Shown piece by piece: positions 53,634 to 62,566 of a stretch of DNA of 64,000 nt; position 1 is the first letter of the stretch, and the number at the start of each line of letters is the position of its first letter. The stretch is from F22 sp963678855. Lineage in GTDB: Bacteria; Bacteroidota; Bacteroidia; Bacteroidales; Bacteroidaceae. The stretch spans positions 2,604,001 to 2,668,000 of the forward strand of contig OY787448.1 in NCBI GenBank assembly GCA_963678855.1. The letters run 5' to 3'. The position numbers and the translations under genes are program-made. Under the pieces are notes generated by a model that made no database searches, was not told the origin of the DNA, and worked only from the letters and a program-made list of their open reading frames with translations.

Positions 53634-56603
53634 TTAGAAGTTAAGACCAACGGTAAGTGAATAAGTACGTGGACGTGGGTATACTGATGTATCTACGCCT
53701 GTTTGACTCTCTGGATCAATACCTGAGTATTTGGTAATTGTAAATACGTTTTGTATCATCGCTGATACATTCATATCTACTAGATTGGCTACGCGTCCAA
53801 CATTGTATGAAAGTTGCAGGTTATCCATTTTGAGGAAACTAGCATTTTCTAAGTAGTAGTCACTTAAATATTGACGGCTTTGAAATCCAGTCTTTAGGTA
53901 ACTAGAAGATAAGTTATTGAGTTGTCCAGAGCACCATGTTGTACATTCCCAAGCACCCATATTGGCTTCCATTCCGTTGTATACATAATTTCCAACTTGT
54001 GCACGGAGGGCTGTACTGAGAGTCCATTTTTTATATTGTAGGCTCGTACTGAAGCCAAATATCCAGTCTGGTGACGGTGAGTGAGAGTGATAACGGTCAT
54101 CGCTTGTGATTTCTCCATCTCCATTTAAGTCAGCATATAACCCTTCAATAGGACGTCCTGTCTCTTTGTCATACATCTGTTTGTACAAATAGTATGCATA
54201 TGGAGCTTCACCTGTAGAGAAAACTTGCATTTGGTAAGAGTCGATATATGGGCCAACTTCGGTATCTGGACTGCTAGCACCAGGAATCAATGTGAGGTTT
54301 GTGATCTCACTTTTTTGCCATGTGGCATTGGCACTCATAGACCATGTCCAGTCTTGGGTGTTGAGTAAATGCGCATTTATACTCATCTCTATACCTTGAC
54401 TCTTTACATTACCTACATTTGTCAAAAGCATCTTATTGAAATTGACACCTGCTGGGGTTGGTACAGAAGCAAGAAGATCCTCAGTCTTTCGATTGTAATA
54501 ATCTACAGAGCCTGTGATGCGGTTGTTTAGAAAACCGAAATCGAATCCTGCATTCCACGATTTGGTCGTTTCCCATTGTAGGTCAGGGTTATACGATTCT
54601 GGACGATAAGTATGGATAGGAGTTCCGTTGAATGAGTATTGTGCACCTTGTTGACTAATTGTATATACAGGCAGGTATCCATAATTTGAGATACCATCTT
54701 GCTGACCAGTAACACCATAACTAACACGTAGTTTGAAATCATTCATTACTGAGCTAATAGGAGCATAAAAGTCTTCTTTAGACAGGCGCCATGCTAAGGC
54801 TACAGATGGGAATGTACCCCAACGATTGTCTTCAGAGAAACGAGATGAACCGTCTCGTCGGAATGTTGCAGTCAACATATATCGATCGGCTAGTGTATAG
54901 TTCAAACGTCCATAGTATGATAATAGTGTATGACGTTGGTCACTGGCAGCTGACGATGCTTGTACATCACCCGCAATATTGTATTCGCTATAAGCAGAAT
55001 TATAATTCTTCCAGTATTGGTAATCATACCCTACAGTAACGTCTACATTGCTTCGTATGGCTTCAATATCCTTTTTATAATTTGTATAAATTGTAAGAAG
55101 CTTGTTGTAATTTTTCTCAGGGCCGTAGCTATAATCACGACCACCTGTAGAATAATATGAGTAGTTGTTTTCTGGTACATAAATGTCGCCTGAACCTTTG
55201 GAGTAATCGTATCCAGCGGTAGCGTGAAGACGCAAATCTTTTTCAAAGTGGAAACGGTAGTCCATATCTACATTTCCTACAAAACGATATACTTCGGAGG
55301 TCGAGTCATATTGGTTTAATTGACCGACAGGATTGGGTTGAGCACCTTGAGCAGGATTGCCTACATTGTCTACGACATTTGTGTAGCCTCCGAAGATACT
55401 GTTGGTATCTTTAATGGGTACTGTTGGATTGTAGACTAGCGCATTCCAGATTGCACCAGTTTCTGCAAAGCGATTTTTGCTATATGTTCCTTTTCCACTG
55501 ATACGGATGCGTAGATGGTCGTCCAAGAAAGAAGGAGTCAAGTTGATATTTCCTGTATAACGCGTAGAGTTGTCTGTGCGTAGTATACCGTCTTGATTCA
55601 TATATCCAAGAGCTACGCGGAATGGTAGCCATGAAGTGGCGCGTCCAGCTATACTCAAGCTGTTGTCTGTACCAAAGGCTGTCTGATAGATAGCATCGTT
55701 CCAATTTGTACGTTCATTGCCAATTAGAGCAATTTGTTCCTCTGAACCATATGTTTGATATGCGTTTTTAAATTCATCTATACTGAGCATATCAGCAGTC
55801 TTTGTGCGGGTCGCTATTGAATTAGTTGATTGAAGGCTAATTTTGATTTTATCTCCACCACCTTTCTTTGTGGTAATGATAATGACACCATTGGATGCAC
55901 GCGAACCGTAAATAGCAGTAGATGACGCATCTTTTAAAATGGTCATGCTTTCAATATCATTGGGGTTGATAAGGCTAAGGAAATTACCTGAACCACTGAC
56001 TCCACCACCTACTTCCATAGGAACACCATCCAAGACAACAAGGGGATCGTTGGAGGCATTCAAAGAAGCACCACCACGTACACGGATAGTAGAAGTTGAG
56101 TTAGGTGAACCACCTGAATTGATGATTTGTACACCAGCAATTTTACCGTTGATCAGTTCCTCTGGTGAGGATACCACTCCACCATTAAAATCTTTCTCAC
56201 CGACAGTTGATACTGAACCAGTTAAGTCATCTTTCTTTTGTGTTCCGTATCCGATGACAACTACTTCATCGATAAGTTGAGTATCTGTTTGTAGGGCAAT
56301 AATAAGATGTGAGCTAGTAATCTCTACTACCTTTTTAAGGTAACCTATATAAGATACTTCCAATGTTTTTGTGTTCTTTGGAATATCTATAGTGAAATTA
56401 CCATCAAAATCTGTAATTGTACCTAATGAAGTGCCAGGTACGGTAACACTAGCTCCAATAAGTCCTTCTTTATTTTCATCAATAACGGAGCCCGTTATCT
56501 TGCGAATTTCTTGAGCGTATGCTCCAAAGGGCAATGTGATTACTAAAAAGGCTAGCAATAACGCATGCAACTTTGAATGGACAACTGTCTTTTGTTTTCT
56601 CAT
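53634..56603 (-). CDS. SusC-family TonB-dependent transporter (beta-1,4-galactan locus)
   Basis: This 989-residue transporter has a signal peptide (LLLAFLVITLPFGAYAQ), the N-terminal domain KITGSVIDENKEGLIGASVT, TonB-box-like DEVVVIGYG, and a plug with LVVLDGVPME and ESMTILKDASSTAIYGSRAS. The barrel ends in YSLTVGLNF. Two starts are possible. ATG 56615 overlaps the GH53 stop by eight bases, giving translational coupling. ATG 56603 leaves a 4-base gap and gives the more usual MRKQK n-region, so I chose it. Synteny with BT4671 and two flanking GH53 genes points to beta-1,4-galacto-oligosaccharides. Confidence 0.92.
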   Translation of the reverse strand: MRKQKTVVHSKLHALLLAFLVITLPFGAYAQEIRKITGSVIDENKEGLIGASVTVPGTSLGTITDFDGNFTIDIPKNTKTLEVSYIGYLKKVVEITSSHLIIALQTDTQLIDEVVVIGYGTQKKDDLTGSVSTVGEKDFNGGVVSSPEELINGKIAGVQIINSGGSPNSTSTIRVRGGASLNASNDPLVVLDGVPMEVGGGVSGSGNFLSLINPNDIESMTILKDASSTAIYGSRASNGVIIITTKKGGGDKIKISLQSTNSIATRTKTADMLSIDEFKNAYQTYGSEEQIALIGNERTNWNDAIYQTAFGTDNSLSIAGRATSWLPFRVALGYMNQDGILRTDNSTRYTGNINLTPSFLDDHLRIRISGKGTYSKNRFAETGAIWNALVYNPTVPIKDTNSIFGGYTNVVDNVGNPAQGAQPNPVGQLNQYDSTSEVYRFVGNVDMDYRFHFEKDLRLHATAGYDYSKGSGDIYVPENNYSYYSTGGRDYSYGPEKNYNKLLTIYTNYKKDIEAIRSNVDVTVGYDYQYWKNYNSAYSEYNIAGDVQASSAASDQRHTLLSYYGRLNYTLADRYMLTATFRRDGSSRFSEDNRWGTFPSVALAWRLSKEDFYAPISSVMNDFKLRVSYGVTGQQDGISNYGYLPVYTISQQGAQYSFNGTPIHTYRPESYNPDLQWETTKSWNAGFDFGFLNNRITGSVDYYNRKTEDLLASVPTPAGVNFNKMLLTNVGNVKSQGIEMSINAHLLNTQDWTWSMSANATWQKSEITNLTLIPGASSPDTEVGPYIDSYQMQVFSTGEAPYAYYLYKQMYDKETGRPIEGLYADLNGDGEITSDDRYHSHSPSPDWIFGFSTSLQYKKWTLSTALRAQVGNYVYNGMEANMGAWECTTWCSGQLNNLSSSYLKTGFQSRQYLSDYYLENASFLKMDNLQLSYNVGRVANLVDMNVSAMIQNVFTITKYSGIDPESQTGVDTSVYPRPRTYSLTVGLNF

Positions 56604-56607
56604 TGTA

Positions 56608-57675
56608 TTAGTCATTTAAGTTGATATTTAGTTGAGTTGATTTATTCATTTTATTGGAAGCTTCTTTGAAAGCATCCATAATAACTGTAGGACGGTCATT
56701 CTTGAAAGCACCAAGAGAGTACCCACCATGACAGCATTCAGGTGCCCAATAAAAGATACCTTTACAACGGTTATTGGTTTTCTCTAAACAACCCTTGATT
56801 AGTCTGCTAAGAAAGACATAACCGACATTTGGTTTATTGGCTTTAACACCAGTCTCTACAACCATTAAGTCGCAGTTGTAGCGTTTACTTAGGGTATTTA
56901 TGTTATTTATGCAGTCATCAACTGATGATTGAGCTAAAGGGTCTCGTTTGTACCAGAATGGATAGATACTCATACCTATAATATCCCATTTCACTCCTAA
57001 GCGTTTAAGTGAGTCAAACATATAAGTGTACAGGTCTAAATCGTATCCTTTATCTAGATGAATGATAACTTTAGAATCAGGGTATATACGTTTAACTGCT
57101 TTATAGCCAGCCTGTGTTAGGTCGGCGTATTGTGTCATGTTATCAGGAACGTCAGCGACTCCCCACAGAAAACCATTGGTTGTCTCGTTGCCCACTTGCA
57201 CCCATTTAACATCTATGTCATGTTTTTTGAGCAAATCTAGTGTTTCTTCGGTATGTAGCACTAAAGCTTGCTTTAGACCTGCATAATCTAGATTTTTCCA
57301 TGCGGCAGGAATTGTTTGTTTACCAGGATCGGCCCACCAGTCGCTATAATGGAAATCGATCATGATAGCCATGTTGTGCTTCTTTGCACGTAAAGCCATG
57401 GCAAGTACATCTTCTTTGCTACTCCATCCACCTTTAGGGTCGACCCATACACGGAGACGGATAGCGTTGAGGCCTAATTGCTTCATCAAAAGAGTGTTTT
57501 CCGTTTGTACTCCTTTTTTGCTATACGAGAAGATACCTTGGCTTTCAAGTTCTGTGGTGGCACTTATATCACCACCTAACCAAAAATCTTGTCCCCATGT
57601 GGATAGGCTGCTTACAAATAATGCACCTCCCAATAAGAAAAACTTGAGAAGTTTTCTGGGTTGTAAATTAATCAT
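56608..57675 (-). CDS. GH53 endo-beta-1,4-galactanase, probably periplasmic
   Basis: This 355-residue GH53 enzyme leads the operon. Unlike the other GH53 in the locus it has signal peptide I (FFLLGGALFVSSLSTWGQ) without a lipobox cysteine, so it is likely soluble in the periplasm and may shorten imported chains. The motifs are complete: AIRLRVWVDP, IDFHYSDWWADP, acid/base E164 in WVQVGNETTNG and nucleophile E274 in LMVVETGV. The two GH53 proteins are clearly diverged. A promoter lies about 120 bases upstream. Confidence 0.9.
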   Translation of the reverse strand: MINLQPRKLLKFFLLGGALFVSSLSTWGQDFWLGGDISATTELESQGIFSYSKKGVQTENTLLMKQLGLNAIRLRVWVDPKGGWSSKEDVLAMALRAKKHNMAIMIDFHYSDWWADPGKQTIPAAWKNLDYAGLKQALVLHTEETLDLLKKHDIDVKWVQVGNETTNGFLWGVADVPDNMTQYADLTQAGYKAVKRIYPDSKVIIHLDKGYDLDLYTYMFDSLKRLGVKWDIIGMSIYPFWYKRDPLAQSSVDDCINNINTLSKRYNCDLMVVETGVKANKPNVGYVFLSRLIKGCLEKTNNRCKGIFYWAPECCHGGYSLGAFKNDRPTVIMDAFKEASNKMNKSTQLNINLND

Positions 57676-57796
57676 ACTTTTAGAGGGTTAATTGAGGGTT
57701 ATTATAAATGTGTATCCTAAAACATCTTTTCACCCAGAAACTGATACCTATGTCAGGTTAATTATTTAAATTGTCGTGTTATTATCATCTATGATG

Positions 57797-57804
57797 CAAA
57801 GATA
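57797..57804 (-). promoter_or_regulatory. -7 promoter box of the beta-1,4-galactan operon
   Basis: The minus strand reads TATCTTTG, a perfect TAnnTTTG box, about 120 bases before the GH53 ATG. A TTG (complement of 57830-57832) is present but 25 bases away, too far for an ideal -33. Weak core spacing would suit an operon that needs its activator (HTCS). Confidence 0.6.
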
Positions 57805-57901
57805 ATTAGAAAGGATAAGTGACTGTGAACAAAAAAGACAGATGGTAACACAAAAAGGACAAACGCTGATTCTCAGGCTTTTTTGATGTGTATAACGTAA
57901 A

Positions 57902-57946
57902 TTATCCCCCCTCCTATAGTTGTAAAAACTGTAGAAAGGGGGATAA
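57902..57946 (-). terminator. Hairpin terminator after the galactan HTCS gene
   Basis: TTATCCCCCCTCCTATAGT pairs with ACTGTAGAAAGGGGGATAA, 16 of 19 positions Watson-Crick and the others mostly wobble-capable, around TGTAAAA. It lies 40 bases past the HTCS stop and about 100 bases before the operon promoter, insulating the two units. The rest of 57676-57985 is leader and promoter sequence. Confidence 0.7.
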
Positions 57947-57985
57947 ATGTACTAAGTTTTTCCTGAGTGTTTTTAAGCTAAACGG

Positions 57986-60900
57986 CTATTCACTGTATTT
58001 TTCCATATACTCCTTGGGTGATACTCCAAACTCTTTTGTAAAGCTCTTGGCAAAGTAAGATGGATGAGAAAAACCAACCATATGCATGACTTCAGAAATC
58101 GTAAAACGATTCTGTTCTAAAAGAACGGCTGTTTTCTTCAGACGAAGCTGTCGGATAAAGTTAACTGGAGTCATACCTGTTTGTTGCTTGATTAATCGGA
58201 GCATCTTCTTAGATCCGATACCAGTCTCTTCGCAGAGCATGCTGACATTAAAATCTGGATTGCTCATGCGTTCTTCAATAACTTGTAGCACGCGTTTCAT
58301 GATTTTCTCATCGCTATTGAGTATCTCTTCTTTGACTTCTATGGTCGATTCTACTAGCTTGTCTTTCTGCATCTTATTGACTACGAGTTTACGCGATTCT
58401 AGCAATTGCTGGATGCGTAGCTTCAGATGGGCTAGTTCGAACGACTTATGCATGAACACATCGACGCCAGCTTTCAGACTTTGTAGTTCTGTATCATGGT
58501 CAGTCTTGGCTGTAAGCATAATTATCGGTGTCGAAGCTAGATATGCTGTCTTTCTGACCTGCTTGCAGAGTTCTAAGCCAGTCATAATAGGCATCATCTC
58601 ATCGATGAGCATGATATCTGGGCGTACGGATTGAGCTTTCTCTAATCCCTCTTGACCATTTTGTGCTAGGTGGCACTGGTATGTGTCGGAGAAAACAGAT
58701 TGCATAAAATCTAGCAGCTCTTGGTTGTCGTCTACAATCAAGAGTTTCGGTCTGCTGGCTATATCACTTGTGTGTTCTTTTTGGTCTTCGCTTGTCTTGG
58801 CATCAATGGCTTGTGTACTGGTTACTGTAAGGTTGTCGCCAGACAAAGGTAGCTTGACCATAAAGGTGCTACCCTGTTTTGGAGCACTCTCAAGACTGAC
58901 AGTACCACCATGCATGCTAACAAATTTCTTGACTAGATACAGTCCTATGCCTGTACCTTGTGAGGTGTTGTTTTTGTTTTTGCCTTGATACAGTCGAAGC
59001 CATACCATCTTGTGCTCATCTTGTGGAATGCCTCGACCATTATCTTGGACAGTCACTACTAGTTGGTTATTATTATCGTTTTTACTAAGAGTGACATTTA
59101 TACGACCAGTCTCGTTATCGACAAATTTGACGGCATTGGAGACTAGGTTGTAGAATATCGATTCCATTTTGAACAAGTCTAGGTTGAGCCAGACTTCTTC
59201 ATCGCATGGGGTGATATGGAGGGTGATTCCCCTATCTTTGGCCGTTTGATTGAAGGATGAGAGCACCGTGTTGAGTAGACGATTCATTTCGATACGAGAA
59301 CGCATCAGTGTCTCCTCTTCTTTATAAGACGAACGGTTAAAGTCCAATATGCGTTGAATCAGTTTGTTGAGACGTAAGGCATTTTTATGCACACCTTCTA
59401 GTTGTGACCGAAGGAGGGTATCATGAACTTCACTCAGAATCTTTTCTAATGGGGCAATGATTAGGCTTAGTGGAGTATTTAAATCATGCGAGATATTGGT
59501 AAAGAAGTCAATCTTCATTTTGGATAGTTCTAGTGACTTCTCTTTCTCCATACGTTCGTATTTTCGCTTGTTGCGCGTAAACAGATAGCTGATAAACAAC
59601 CCAAGCGTAATCATGACTATGATAACATAGATGACTTTAGCCCATAGAGATAGATACCATGGCGGTCTAATCTCAAAAGGGAACGATGATATCTCTTCTT
59701 TACGCAGGCTACTGCGTAATTTCAAGGTGTATTTGTTAGGGGATAGCTCGTGAAATACGATGTGATTATCCCCCACAGGCAGCTTGTTCCAGGCAGCTTG
59801 TTGGTTCTCTCTATACAGTTGGTATTCATAGCTATAGGGCTTTTTTTTGGAGTAGGAAAAGTCCGATATCTCGAAGGTCAATTGATTGATCGATGCAGGA
59901 AAGCTTGCTAGTCGGTCGTCATCTTTCAACTGATATTCGATATGAGCTTTGAGACGCTTGTTGTTATGAACAATCGAGACTATATGTATAGGTCTTTTGG
60001 CTTCCTTTGCGGTATATATAGATGGATCGAGACGTAAGAGTGCATTGTATCCACCTAGAATAAAACGCTCTTCTGCTGCATCATAATAGATGCTGCGGTA
60101 TTCATCATCTGGGATATTTAAATCTTTACAGATGTTGGTCTGTGGGTTGTATACTTTGATCCCTTCTGTCGTGGTGATCCAGAATAGTTTGTTATGATAC
60201 ACCATTGAACTCACTACATTGTTCTTCAAGGATTCTTGGGGAAACAAGTCGACTTGGCGGCTCTCTACGTTTAATCGGCCGAGACAGTTTTTTGTCGTGT
60301 ACCATAGATGCTCATCATCATCAAAGGTTAGATTCTGAATATTGAAATGCGAGACTTTTCCAGTAGCGTCAAGGACTGGAATGGTCTGTAGAGATAGTGT
60401 CTCTATCTGCAACATCGATAGGCCGTTTCTGTGTCCTAGCCATAGGTTATGATGCTTGTCTTCTTTGATATAATACACATGATTGGGCAAATCGGCTACA
60501 TCTCCACGGTCAATATCTCCTATCTGAGCGCATCTATACGTCTTTTGACCATGCTCAATCAAAGCTTGTTTGTCGGCAACAAATAGACCACCTCCGTATG
60601 TGGCTATCCATAGTCGACCTTTGATGTCTTCGTATAGGTCATATACCCATTCGGCTTTCGCTTTCCCGTTGAGGCTAACTATCTTGTGGGCTACAAATTG
60701 CTTTTTCTTCGGAAGGTACCTCAGTACGCCATTATCTGTAGCCAACCAAATTTCACCGTCTTTGTCTTCATAAATACGACGGATGATATTGTGTGGGATA
60801 TGGTGTGAGATTGATTCTTTTTGAAACCATATCTTTGTCTCTTTATCTTGCAAGATGATACCATCATCGCCTCCTAACCAGTAGCGGCCCTGAGAATCTT

Positions 60901-61897
60901 TTAAGATATTGCTGAAGTGATTGCCTTGATTATTGGCAACTTGCAGGTCTTTTGTGATGGATGACAAAGAAATGAAGGTGTAGTAAGGTGCGTGTTGCAT
61001 CAGGCTGACACCATGGCTGGTACCTATCCATATGTTCTTGTCTTTATCGTTGTAAAGGCTCCAAACGGCATTGTGACAAATGCTTTTTGAATCGCTTATG
61101 TCATGACTGTATACTGTCTTCTGATTGGTTTGAGGATTATATTGTATCAGTCCGTTATCGGTGCCAATCAAAAGATGGTTTTCTTTGCGAACGATACATT
61201 TGAAGTTGGTATCTGAAGTCAGGACAGATTGCATCTTTGTGCTCTGTGGATTGTATCGAAGCAGGGAGTTGTCCGTGCCTATCCATAAACAGGCGTCTTG
61301 GGTGTCCCATAAGCAGGAGTTGACAAATGATTGTCGGTCTACAGAGGTGTATGTATTTGTGCTTATAGAATAATAGCCCAAACCCTCTATCCCACCAATA
61401 TATAAGCGATCTTTTTGGTCGTATGACATGGTATAGCATTCGCCTATATGCTCGTCTTCGACGGCCCAAATTGTCTTATCGATATCGTATGTGATTAAGC
61501 CTTGCTTTTCTGTGCCGAACCATATTTTCTTGTCGATATAGCTAGCTGTACGTACACGGCCTAGCTCCATCCCTTTGTATGGGTTGGTGGTGAGTTGGCC
61601 AGTTGAAATCTTGTAAAAGTGTATCCCTGTTTCGCTAGTGAAACAGATTAAATCATCATTGATGACAAGCACTGAGTGTACATGGATGCCTTGAACGATC
61701 GGGTAAAATTGGTAATCATTGTAGCAGAAGAGTCCGCTATTGGTACCAAGCCAGATGAGTCCTGTGTCATCTTGTGTGATGGATGTGTATTGATTGGCTC
61801 CATATCCCCAATAGAATGATTCAAATTGGGAACTGTGTAGTAGCATCGCTTGTAAAAGCAATATACAGCCTAGAAGTGTTCTTTTAAAATTTTTCAT
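57986..61897 (-). CDS. Hybrid two-component system sensor-regulator (HTCS), beta-1,4-galactan locus
   Basis: A 1303-residue HTCS. After a signal segment come Reg_prop beta-propeller repeats (DDTGLIWLGTNSGLFCYND and many further WIGT or WLAT units), a Y_Y_Y domain (about 675-740) and a transmembrane helix (about 746-772). Phosphoacceptor H804 is in NISHDLNTPLS, the ATPase domain spans about 905-1015, and the receiver (about 1048-1165) has D1099 in LIDEMMPIMTG. The AraC HTH (about 1200-1300) ends in FGVSPKEYM. The receiver's conserved lysine is followed by serine (MHKSF) where proline is usual. The frame extends upstream to 61933, but ATG 61897 follows a textbook promoter. It matches BT4673 in position and should activate the GH53-GH2 operon. 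Confidence 0.93.
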   Translation of the reverse strand: MKNFKRTLLGCILLLQAMLLHSSQFESFYWGYGANQYTSITQDDTGLIWLGTNSGLFCYNDYQFYPIVQGIHVHSVLVINDDLICFTSETGIHFYKISTGQLTTNPYKGMELGRVRTASYIDKKIWFGTEKQGLITYDIDKTIWAVEDEHIGECYTMSYDQKDRLYIGGIEGLGYYSISTNTYTSVDRQSFVNSCLWDTQDACLWIGTDNSLLRYNPQSTKMQSVLTSDTNFKCIVRKENHLLIGTDNGLIQYNPQTNQKTVYSHDISDSKSICHNAVWSLYNDKDKNIWIGTSHGVSLMQHAPYYTFISLSSITKDLQVANNQGNHFSNILKDSQGRYWLGGDDGIILQDKETKIWFQKESISHHIPHNIIRRIYEDKDGEIWLATDNGVLRYLPKKKQFVAHKIVSLNGKAKAEWVYDLYEDIKGRLWIATYGGGLFVADKQALIEHGQKTYRCAQIGDIDRGDVADLPNHVYYIKEDKHHNLWLGHRNGLSMLQIETLSLQTIPVLDATGKVSHFNIQNLTFDDDEHLWYTTKNCLGRLNVESRQVDLFPQESLKNNVVSSMVYHNKLFWITTTEGIKVYNPQTNICKDLNIPDDEYRSIYYDAAEERFILGGYNALLRLDPSIYTAKEAKRPIHIVSIVHNNKRLKAHIEYQLKDDDRLASFPASINQLTFEISDFSYSKKKPYSYEYQLYRENQQAAWNKLPVGDNHIVFHELSPNKYTLKLRSSLRKEEISSFPFEIRPPWYLSLWAKVIYVIIVMITLGLFISYLFTRNKRKYERMEKEKSLELSKMKIDFFTNISHDLNTPLSLIIAPLEKILSEVHDTLLRSQLEGVHKNALRLNKLIQRILDFNRSSYKEEETLMRSRIEMNRLLNTVLSSFNQTAKDRGITLHITPCDEEVWLNLDLFKMESIFYNLVSNAVKFVDNETGRINVTLSKNDNNNQLVVTVQDNGRGIPQDEHKMVWLRLYQGKNKNNTSQGTGIGLYLVKKFVSMHGGTVSLESAPKQGSTFMVKLPLSGDNLTVTSTQAIDAKTSEDQKEHTSDIASRPKLLIVDDNQELLDFMQSVFSDTYQCHLAQNGQEGLEKAQSVRPDIMLIDEMMPIMTGLELCKQVRKTAYLASTPIIMLTAKTDHDTELQSLKAGVDVFMHKSFELAHLKLRIQQLLESRKLVVNKMQKDKLVESTIEVKEEILNSDEKIMKRVLQVIEERMSNPDFNVSMLCEETGIGSKKMLRLIKQQTGMTPVNFIRQLRLKKTAVLLEQNRFTISEVMHMVGFSHPSYFAKSFTKEFGVSPKEYMEKYSE

Positions 61898-61920
61898 ACT
61901 GATGATTAAGGATGTTGCCA

Positions 61921-61950
61921 CAAAGGTACACATTATATTATATAGGACAA
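61921..61950 (-). promoter_or_regulatory. Textbook promoter of the galactan HTCS gene
   Basis: On the minus strand TTG (complement of 61948-61950) is followed by exactly 19 bases and TACCTTTG (complement of 61921-61928). This is the best match to the Bacteroidota -33/-7 consensus in the window. The box ends 23 bases before the ATG. Confidence 0.8.
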
Positions 61951-62490
61951 GTTTTTTATGCTACGAATCTGTAAGCTTGTAATCTACAGGGATAAGCCAT
62001 TTTTGACATTCTGTCACTTGACCTGCTTGCACCCTGTTCCCTGCTCACTCAGAACCTACTGCGATTGCATTTACAACCCATTCCGAACACGTGTTCAACA
62101 GGTTGTGAAAGTGCTGCCGACCCTTTGCGAGCTTGCTGGCAAGCCTTGCAAGCAAACTTTTAAGGTGTAAAAGTTCGTTGGTAAGGCTTGATAATTAATT
62201 TTTAAGCCTTGAAAGAATTTAGAGAAAACTCCTCCCAAAGTAGTTGCCGCTAGAGCCCCTTTTCGTGCGATTTAAGCCCCTTTTTTTTTGAGTGGATATC
62301 TGATACTCTGAGAGAATTTTAGGCGATTTGTTCTGCTTTGTCATTTTGATAGAAAAGAGACGCTATTTCTATCTTTCAGTTTTTTTATGGTCAACCATCA
62401 TTTGCTGCTATAAAAGTCTACACTCACTTTTATATGAGTAATTTGAGCTGTGTGTACAACATGCTATATCAAAAAAGAGAGGTTGTATCA
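61951..62490. other. Intergenic region without a recognised gene
   Basis: About 540 bases between the HTCS promoter and the pepC terminator. A plus-strand frame of about 70 codons (61958-62170) is cysteine- and proline-rich and lacks a ribosome site or promoter. Several short inverted repeats occur, for example AACTTTT/AAAAGTT at 62155-62175 and AAGGCTT/AAGCCTT near 62192-62209. Nothing here supports an RNA gene. Confidence 0.4.
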
Positions 62491-62491
62491 A

Positions 62492-62533
62492 TAAAAAATC
62501 AGGTCATAAGATTATCGAATCTTATGACCTGAT
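62492..62533 (-). terminator. Intrinsic terminator of the aminopeptidase gene
   Basis: ATCAGGTCATAAGATT and its perfect reverse complement flank the loop ATCG (62498-62533). On the minus strand the stem is followed by six Ts. It lies 33 bases past the gene's stop codon. Confidence 0.88.
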
Positions 62534-62566
62534 GAATACCCACTTAGAATATAGTCTATAGTCGGC

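Noticed and set aside
61958..62170. Plus-strand frame of about 70 codons rich in Cys and Pro
   Set aside because: No start signal, promoter or recognisable family; its composition looks like translated spacer.
62085..62215. Cluster of small inverted repeats considered as a tRNA or structured RNA
   Set aside because: No cloverleaf, no CCA-compatible acceptor stem and no T-loop motif could be made.
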